Assembly: GCA_964556005.1 (NCBI GenBank)
Contig: CAZKUR010000123.1
Span: forward strand, 1 to 9,327
Source: CAZKUR01 sp964556005
Lineage (GTDB): Bacteria > Bacteroidota > Ignavibacteria > Ignavibacteriales > Ignavibacteriaceae
Direction: 5' to 3'
Length of the DNA stretch: 9,327 nucleotides
Part shown: in pieces, positions 4,460 through 9,327 of the stretch
Layout of the letters: every line of letters begins with the position of its first letter
Numbering within the stretch: position 1 is the stretch's first letter
The notes under the pieces: generated by a model
What the model was told of the DNA's origin: nothing
Database searches by the model: none
Seen by the model: only the letters and a program-made list of their open reading frames with translations
Position numbers and translations under genes: made by a program

Positions 4460-7108
4460 ATGCCGTTTAATTTAAATAAACTAACCGTCAAGGCTCAGGA
4501 AGCTGTACAAAATGCGATTGAGATTGCACAGAATTATAATAACCAAGTAATCGAACCGGAACATATACTTGCTGCGTTGATCCAGGAAAAAGGAAACATT
4601 GCCGATACGATTCTTCAAAAGACCGGCGGCAACGTCGGTCCTGTTAGAATAAAAGTAAATGATTTGCTTGGAAAACTTCCGAAGATAAGCGGTGCAGGAA
4701 TTGGTAATCAGCAGATGTCCAACAATACCGGGAAGCTGCTTGATACTGCAATGGAAGAGGCAAAAAATCTTAAAGATGAATTTGTTTCTACAGAACATTT
4801 CCTTCTTGCACTTGCAAAAAGCGAAGGAAATGCCGGACAGCTTTTGAGAGATAACGGAATTACTCACGACGAAATTTTATCCGCGCTGAAAGATGTAAGA
4901 GGTTCGCAGAGAGTAACATCTCAAAATCCCGAAGATACTTACCAGTCTCTCAAAAAATACGGAAGAGATTTGAATGAATTAGCACAAGCCGGAAAGCTCG
5001 ACCCTGTAATCGGAAGAGATGAAGAAATAAGAAGAGTGCTTCAAGTTCTTTCAAGAAGGACGAAAAATAATCCTGTTTTGATTGGCGAGCCAGGAGTCGG
5101 GAAAACCGCAATCGCTGAAGGAATTGCTCATAGAATAATTAAAGGTGATGTTCCTGAAAATTTAAAAACAAAACACATAGTTGCGCTTGATATGGGTTCT
5201 CTTGTTGCCGGTACGCAATTCCGGGGACAATTCGAAGAAAGGATGAAAGCCGTTATAAAAGAAGTGCAGGAATCAAACGGCGAAATAATTCTTTTTATTG
5301 ATGAACTTCATACTCTTGTTGGTGCGGGAGCTGTCCAGGGATCAATGGATGCTGCAAATATTTTGAAGCCCGCACTCGCAAGAGGAGAGCTTCATGCTAT
5401 CGGTGCTACTACTCTTGATGAATACAAAAAACACATCGAAAAAGATGCTGCACTCGAAAGAAGATTTCAGCCTGTTTTGATCAGCGAACCGACTGTTGAG
5501 GATACTATTTCTATTTTAAGAGGATTAAGAGAACGCTACGAAGTTCATCACGGAGTTAGAATTACGGATGGTGCAATAGTAGCTGCAGCTCAATTATCTA
5601 ATAGATATATAACAGATAGATTCCTTCCAGATAAGGCAATTGACCTTGTTGATGAAGCAGCTTCAAAATTAAGAATAGAAATTGATTCCATGCCGGAAGA
5701 GCTGGATAATGTTGAACGAAAAATTCAACAGCTTGAAATTGAAAGAGAGGCTTTAAAAAGAGAAAAAGACGAGGCATCTCAAAAACGGCTGGAAGATTTG
5801 AAAAAAGAATTAAGTGAAATTGATGAAGTAAGAAATACTTTGCGGATGCATTGGGATCTTGAAAAAGAAGAAATTGCAAAAATCCGTAAAATGAAAACCG
5901 ATATCGATAATTCAAAAACTCTTGCAGAAAAATATGAACGCGAAGGTAATCTCGGTAAAGTGGCGGAATTAAGGTACGGTACAATTGCTTCTTTGGAAAA
6001 ACAATTAAAAGAGGAAACTAAAAATCTTCTTGAAATTCAAAAAGATAAAAAGATGCTGAAAGAAGAAGTCGATGCTGAAGACATTGCCGAAGTAGTCGCA
6101 AAATGGACAGGAATCCCTGTAAGTAAAATGCTTGAGAGTGAAATCAGCAAACTCATAAAGCTTGAAGATGAATTGCATCATAGAGTTATTGGACAGGATG
6201 AAGCTGTTTCCGCCGTAGCCAATGCAATTAGAAGATCGCGAACAGGTCTTCAGGACGTAAACCGTCCTCTTGGTTCATTTATATTTTTAGGAACAACCGG
6301 TGTCGGCAAAACAGAGTTGGCCCGTTCTTTAGCTGAATTTCTTTTTGATGACGAACATGCAATGATCAGAATTGATATGTCGGAGTACATGGAAAAGTTT
6401 TCCGTTTCAAGATTGATCGGTGCACCTCCGGGATATGTCGGTTATGAAGAAGGCGGGCAATTAACCGAAGCAGTTAGAAGAAGACCTTACTCGGTTGTAC
6501 TTTTGGATGAAATCGAAAAAGCACATCCCGATGTATTTAATATTCTTCTTCAAGTATTAGACGATGGAAGATTAACCGACAACCAGGGAAGGACAGTTAA
6601 TTTCAAAAATACAATTATCATTATGACTTCTAACCTTGGTTCGCATTTAATACAGGAAAAACTTGAGCATGTTAGAGATAATGATATCGAAAATGCGATC
6701 GGTGAATTACGTGTTAAACTTGTCGAACTTTTAAGAAAAACAATTCGTCCTGAATTTCTAAACAGAGTTGATGAAATAGTTGTATTCAAACCATTGAGGA
6801 TGGATGAAATCAGAAAGATTGTTGACATTCAACTTGACAACGTCCAGAAGTTATTGAGCGATAAAGAAATTACGCTTGACGTCAATGACGAAACAAAAGA
6901 CTGGCTTGCAAAACTTGGATACGACGTAACTTTTGGCGCAAGACCATTAAAAAGAACAATCCAGAAATATCTTATAAATCCGCTTTCGCAGCAATTGCTT
7001 ATGGGCAATTTTAAGAATGGTGATAATATTGCTGTCTCGGTTGGAAACAGCGGCAAGCTTGAATTTAAGAAAGCAGCAACAAAATTTAACCAGACACTTG
7101 AAAAGTAA
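4460..7108 (+). CDS. clpB: ATP-dependent disaggregase ClpB (Hsp104 family)
   Basis: Cytoplasmic AAA+ hexamer that, with DnaK, pulls polypeptides out of aggregates. Domains in order: Clp N-domain (about 1-150); first ATPase with Walker A GEPGVGKT (209-216) and Walker B D281-E282; a long charged coiled-coil middle domain (about 410-540), which identifies ClpB rather than ClpA or ClpC; second ATPase with Walker A GTTGVGKT (611-618), Walker B D683-E684, pore loop GYVGY (658-662) and sensor-2 GARPLKR (826-832). No ClpP-docking tripeptide is evident, so it is a disaggregase rather than a protease subunit. The 882 residues fit the family (E. coli 857). One oddity is that the first pore loop reads TQFRGQFEER, with F254 where E. 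coli has Y251. AAAGGAG (4444-4450) nine bases upstream sets the start. A hairpin element begins two bases after the stop. Confidence 0.97.
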   Translation: MPFNLNKLTVKAQEAVQNAIEIAQNYNNQVIEPEHILAALIQEKGNIADTILQKTGGNVGPVRIKVNDLLGKLPKISGAGIGNQQMSNNTGKLLDTAMEEAKNLKDEFVSTEHFLLALAKSEGNAGQLLRDNGITHDEILSALKDVRGSQRVTSQNPEDTYQSLKKYGRDLNELAQAGKLDPVIGRDEEIRRVLQVLSRRTKNNPVLIGEPGVGKTAIAEGIAHRIIKGDVPENLKTKHIVALDMGSLVAGTQFRGQFEERMKAVIKEVQESNGEIILFIDELHTLVGAGAVQGSMDAANILKPALARGELHAIGATTLDEYKKHIEKDAALERRFQPVLISEPTVEDTISILRGLRERYEVHHGVRITDGAIVAAAQLSNRYITDRFLPDKAIDLVDEAASKLRIEIDSMPEELDNVERKIQQLEIEREALKREKDEASQKRLEDLKKELSEIDEVRNTLRMHWDLEKEEIAKIRKMKTDIDNSKTLAEKYEREGNLGKVAELRYGTIASLEKQLKEETKNLLEIQKDKKMLKEEVDAEDIAEVVAKWTGIPVSKMLESEISKLIKLEDELHHRVIGQDEAVSAVANAIRRSRTGLQDVNRPLGSFIFLGTTGVGKTELARSLAEFLFDDEHAMIRIDMSEYMEKFSVSRLIGAPPGYVGYEEGGQLTEAVRRRPYSVVLLDEIEKAHPDVFNILLQVLDDGRLTDNQGRTVNFKNTIIIMTSNLGSHLIQEKLEHVRDNDIENAIGELRVKLVELLRKTIRPEFLNRVDEIVVFKPLRMDEIRKIVDIQLDNVQKLLSDKEITLDVNDETKDWLAKLGYDVTFGARPLKRTIQKYLINPLSQQLLMGNFKNGDNIAVSVGNSGKLEFKKAATKFNQTLEK

Positions 7109-7110
7109 AA

Positions 7111-7206
7111 GATTTAAAAATAGGCGGTCAGTTCGATCTAATGCCATTTTCAAATATTTTGTAAACTAAAAAATTTGCAAAGGAAGATACTGACCGCTTT
7201 TAAATC
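7111..7206. terminator. Long hairpin element at the 3' end of clpB
   Basis: Outer arms GATTTAAAA (7111-7119) and TTTTAAATC (7198-7206) pair over 9 bp. After a four-base bulge (7120-7123), GCGGTCAGT (7124-7132) pairs with ACTGACCGC (7189-7197) over another 9 bp. Pairing resumes inside: ATCT 7136-7139 with AGAT 7185-7188, then 7144-7160 with 7168-7183 with small mismatches, around the loop GTAAACT (7161-7167). Roughly 36 base pairs form within 96 bases. The GC-rich inner arm followed by TTTT suits a Rho-independent terminator for clpB, but a simple terminator would not need 96 bases, so a small mobile or REP-like element is an alternative. Its sequence is unrelated to the repeats at 1301 and 4281 beyond a shared GGTCAG core. 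Confidence 0.75.
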
Positions 7207-7220
7207 CAATACAACAAATA

Positions 7221-7320
7221 NNNNNNNNNNNNNNNNNNNNNNNNNNNNNNNNNNNNNNNNNNNNNNNNNNNNNNNNNNNNNNNNNNNNNNNNNNNNNNNN
7301 NNNNNNNNNNNNNNNNNNNN
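7221..7320. other. Assembly gap (100 N) in the spacer
   Basis: A second run of exactly 100 N, beginning 14 bases after the hairpin element. Its fixed size suggests an unknown true distance, so adjacency of the T9SS gene to clpB rests on scaffolding rather than continuous sequence. Confidence 0.97.
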
Positions 7321-7377
7321 TTTTCATACGCAACTTCAGTTAGCAATTAAAATTATACACGCTTTTTAAATCTTTTC

Positions 7378-7408
7378 TTGATTATTAAAATTTTATATTT
7401 TATCTTGT
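7378..7408 (+). promoter_or_regulatory. Weak Bacteroidota-type promoter candidate
   Basis: TTG at 7378-7380, 20 bases, then TATCTTGT (7401-7408) approximates the -33 TTTG / -7 TAnnTTTG pattern of the Bacteroidota housekeeping sigma factor. The -7 box has one mismatch. In DNA this AT-rich such matches arise easily, and the implied leader of about 130 bases is long. Confidence 0.18.
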
Positions 7409-7546
7409 TTTTAGAAAAACACACAGATAGAAACAATTTCTTTTTCCACTCTATCTTTCCGATGATTAATACTAATATCCTCTTTCGAAACTACTCACTG
7501 TAGAAAATAAATTTTAAAAGGGAGAAAATAAAATAAGGAGAATATT

Positions 7547-9327
7547 ATGAAAGCAATAATATCTACCTGGCTATTCTTTTTCGCTATTTTGTTCTTGCTT
7601 CCTCTTCATCGAACTTTTCCACAATCAAACACACAAGTAGTTAGAACGATTTCTTACACTGAAATCCTGAATGCTCAAATTCAACCAATTGCAGGTATTG
7701 AACGGATGAGGATTAGTGCAAATGGTTCTAAGATTGCATTTAACACTTATGCAGGAAAACTTTATTCAATCAATTCGGATGGTACGGGATTAACCGAACT
7801 AATGTCTGAGAATGGAAGAGGTTTTCTTGATATAAGTGCCGATGGATCAACAATAATTTTTTCGAATTTATTTGGTTATGAAATATTAGTTTTTAATTCG
7901 GCCGGCGGGGCCCCTGCGCACATAGCAAATAACCTGCCTATTCCCGGCGGAGGGACAACAGGACCGGATATAAGGCTGAACCCGGTAATTGCCGATAGCT
8001 GCAGCCCTTCAGGAATAGAGCGGAGAATATATTTCGCTGCTGTCGCAGGAGGTATCGATGTTGCCGGTGTATGGTATTGTATGCCTGATGGTACTGACTT
8101 ACATCAAGCTTTCAGTTATCACCAAATGTCACAATCTTTATTTGGATTAGATGGAAGCGAATTTAACGGCAATATTGCTTTAAGGATGGGTTTTGATGCT
8201 TCTGAAAACGGACAGAGGGTCGTTGTCGGTACTTTGAATTTTCAAGCCGAAGGACATATAATATTATGGGATGAATTTAACGGGATTTCAATTTTTAAAA
8301 ATTTCGGTACCGCTCCTTCGGATAACGAATGTGGACTGACAATAGACAATCACGGTAATAAAGTTGTTATGTCTAAAGCATTAACAGTACTCGGCGCCGG
8401 TATTATAGCAGTAGATGTTGCCACCGGAACCGAAACTGAACTAATAGAGAATGTAGGAACGAGTCCGTTCATCCAGATGACTGTTTCCGGCTCAAAAGTC
8501 TTTGCAAAGGGGGATTCATATCCTCTAATGATAGTTAATACAGACGCAAGTGAGATTTTGGAGATAGTTAACTCTCCCAGTCTGGTAAGTGGAAGTAATC
8601 CTTTTTATCGTGCATGTATTGGTCCCACAATTTCTGTAACATCGGATGGGAAAAGATTTGCATTTGTGAGTGCACTAAATTATAACGATTATACCAGAAC
8701 CTGGGTGGCAGATATTTCTAATGGTGCTGCCTCAAGCACGCCGGCAATTTCTAACGTTAATCTCGTCCCTAACTATGTGGTTGTTAATGGCGGCAGCACT
8801 TCTACATTTGAAGCTTCAATTACGGGAGGAACAATTTTAGTTGCGGGATTTACCGGATTCAAAGACGGTGTTTTTGAAAGTATAATTGGACAATCCAATA
8901 GTTACTTATTATGGGATGACGGAACGCATGGAGATAGTGTAGCCAATAACAATATTTATACATGTGAAGGTGTATATACATCAATACAAAACAATCCTTC
9001 GCCCAATGATGTTTATTCTATTCGATTCAGTGCGGCAACCGAACATAATGTAACTGCAATAGATGTCGAACCGTTTTACATTTACAATTCTCCATTAGGT
9101 ATTGAAACAAAATACAAATCGGAAATTCCTGCAAACTTTATACTGAAGCAAAATTATCCCAATCCTTTTAACTCTTCAACTATTGTTGAATTCGGAATAC
9201 CTCAAAGTGGATTCGTTTCTATCAAAATTTATGATATCCTTGGAAATGAAATTGCTACTCTGCTGAATGATAATAAACAAGCTGGTACTTACCAAATCCG
9301 TTTTAATGCAGATAATCTGGCAAGCGG
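7547..9327 (+). CDS. Secreted T9SS cargo protein with beta-propeller-like repeats (3' end beyond the window)
   Basis: The frame is open for 593 codons to the window edge, so the C-terminus is missing. AAGGAG (7535-7540) six bases upstream fixes the start. Residues 1 to about 26 are a Sec signal peptide: K2, then a strongly hydrophobic stretch at 4-19. The body has TolB/PD40-type propeller strands: RISANGSKIAF (55-65) with LYSINSDGTGL (72-82), DISADGSTIIFSN (95-107) and TSDGKRFAFVS (365-375). About 405-515 looks like a beta-sandwich module with LWDDGTHGDSVANNNIY at 455-471, as in choice-of-anchor X-type proteins. From about 527 a type A T9SS sorting domain begins, with NYPNPF at 536-541 and KIYDILGNE after it. 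It is expected to be exported, sorted and anchored or released at the outer surface. Its substrate or role is not evident. It is probably unrelated to the chaperone genes and is separated from them by a gap. Confidence 0.9.
   Translation, partial: MKAIISTWLFFFAILFLLPLHRTFPQSNTQVVRTISYTEILNAQIQPIAGIERMRISANGSKIAFNTYAGKLYSINSDGTGLTELMSENGRGFLDISADGSTIIFSNLFGYEILVFNSAGGAPAHIANNLPIPGGGTTGPDIRLNPVIADSCSPSGIERRIYFAAVAGGIDVAGVWYCMPDGTDLHQAFSYHQMSQSLFGLDGSEFNGNIALRMGFDASENGQRVVVGTLNFQAEGHIILWDEFNGISIFKNFGTAPSDNECGLTIDNHGNKVVMSKALTVLGAGIIAVDVATGTETELIENVGTSPFIQMTVSGSKVFAKGDSYPLMIVNTDASEILEIVNSPSLVSGSNPFYRACIGPTISVTSDGKRFAFVSALNYNDYTRTWVADISNGAASSTPAISNVNLVPNYVVVNGGSTSTFEASITGGTILVAGFTGFKDGVFESIIGQSNSYLLWDDGTHGDSVANNNIYTCEGVYTSIQNNPSPNDVYSIRFSAATEHNVTAIDVEPFYIYNSPLGIETKYKSEIPANFILKQNYPNPFNSSTIVEFGIPQSGFVSIKIYDILGNEIATLLNDNKQAGTYQIRFNADNLAS

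Larger units (their letters stand above)
7207..7546. other. Non-coding spacer between clpB and the T9SS cargo gene
   Basis: Very AT-rich DNA around the second 100-N gap. I see no convincing gene, tRNA or CRISPR here; the short open frame at 7175-7369 is mostly the gap and part of the hairpin. After the gap, CTTG ending at 7380, a 20-base spacer and TATCTTG (7401-7407) resemble the Bacteroidota-type promoter (TTTG then TAnnTTTG), but imperfectly and about 140 bases before the next ATG. The region before the gap could contain the end of an undetected gene. Confidence 0.5.

Noticed and set aside
7111..7206. Third copy of the 1301/4281 element
   Set aside because: Only a GGTCAG core is shared, in the opposite sense relative to the arm; the rest of the sequence does not align.
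7175..7369. Open frame of 64 codons after clpB
   Set aside because: About half of it is the N run, and it starts inside the right arm of the hairpin element.

Overview
The window is an AT-rich (roughly one-third G+C by eye), all-plus-strand stretch of a scaffold. It carries a compact protein-quality-control locus followed by the start of a secreted surface protein. The last gene runs into a C-terminal NYPNPF-type type IX secretion (T9SS) sorting domain. That places the organism in the Bacteroidota/Chlorobiota/Ignavibacteriota group. The wording of the sorting domain (Q-NYPNPFN-S-T ... KIYDILGNEI) and strong Shine-Dalgarno sites before most genes, which Bacteroidia and Flavobacteriia mostly lack, make an Ignavibacteria-like bacterium my best guess. 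Two runs of exactly 100 N mark scaffold joins, so this is a draft assembly, probably metagenomic.

Layout: 1-283 is a non-coding leader with a dyad, four copies of TGACAAT and two candidate alternative-sigma promoters. 284-1262 holds two tandem small heat-shock proteins. 1301-1430 is a long palindromic repeat. 1528-4234 holds a zinc-finger-less DnaJ/CbpA-type co-chaperone and HtpG (Hsp90), translationally coupled; HtpG is interrupted by the first gap. 4281-4406 is a second, inverted copy of the same palindromic repeat. 4460-7108 is ClpB. 7111-7206 is a third long hairpin of different sequence. The second gap lies at 7221-7320. From 7547 to the window end is a partial T9SS cargo protein with beta-propeller-like repeats.

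The five chaperone genes form a coherent set. Small HSPs hold unfolding proteins in a recoverable state. The J-protein delivers substrates to DnaK (not in this window). ClpB, with DnaK, threads polypeptides out of aggregates, and HtpG acts late in refolding. No dnaK, grpE or hrcA gene is present and I found no CIRCE operator, so any heat control here probably uses something other than HrcA.

The most unusual feature is architectural. Each of the three blocks (hsp20 pair, cbpA-htpG, clpB) is followed by a 96-130 bp near-palindrome. Two of these are copies of one element in opposite orientation. The best regulatory lead is a near-consensus sigma-54 -24/-12 motif 46-61 bases before the first hsp20 start, with the TGACAAT repeats at enhancer-like distances upstream.
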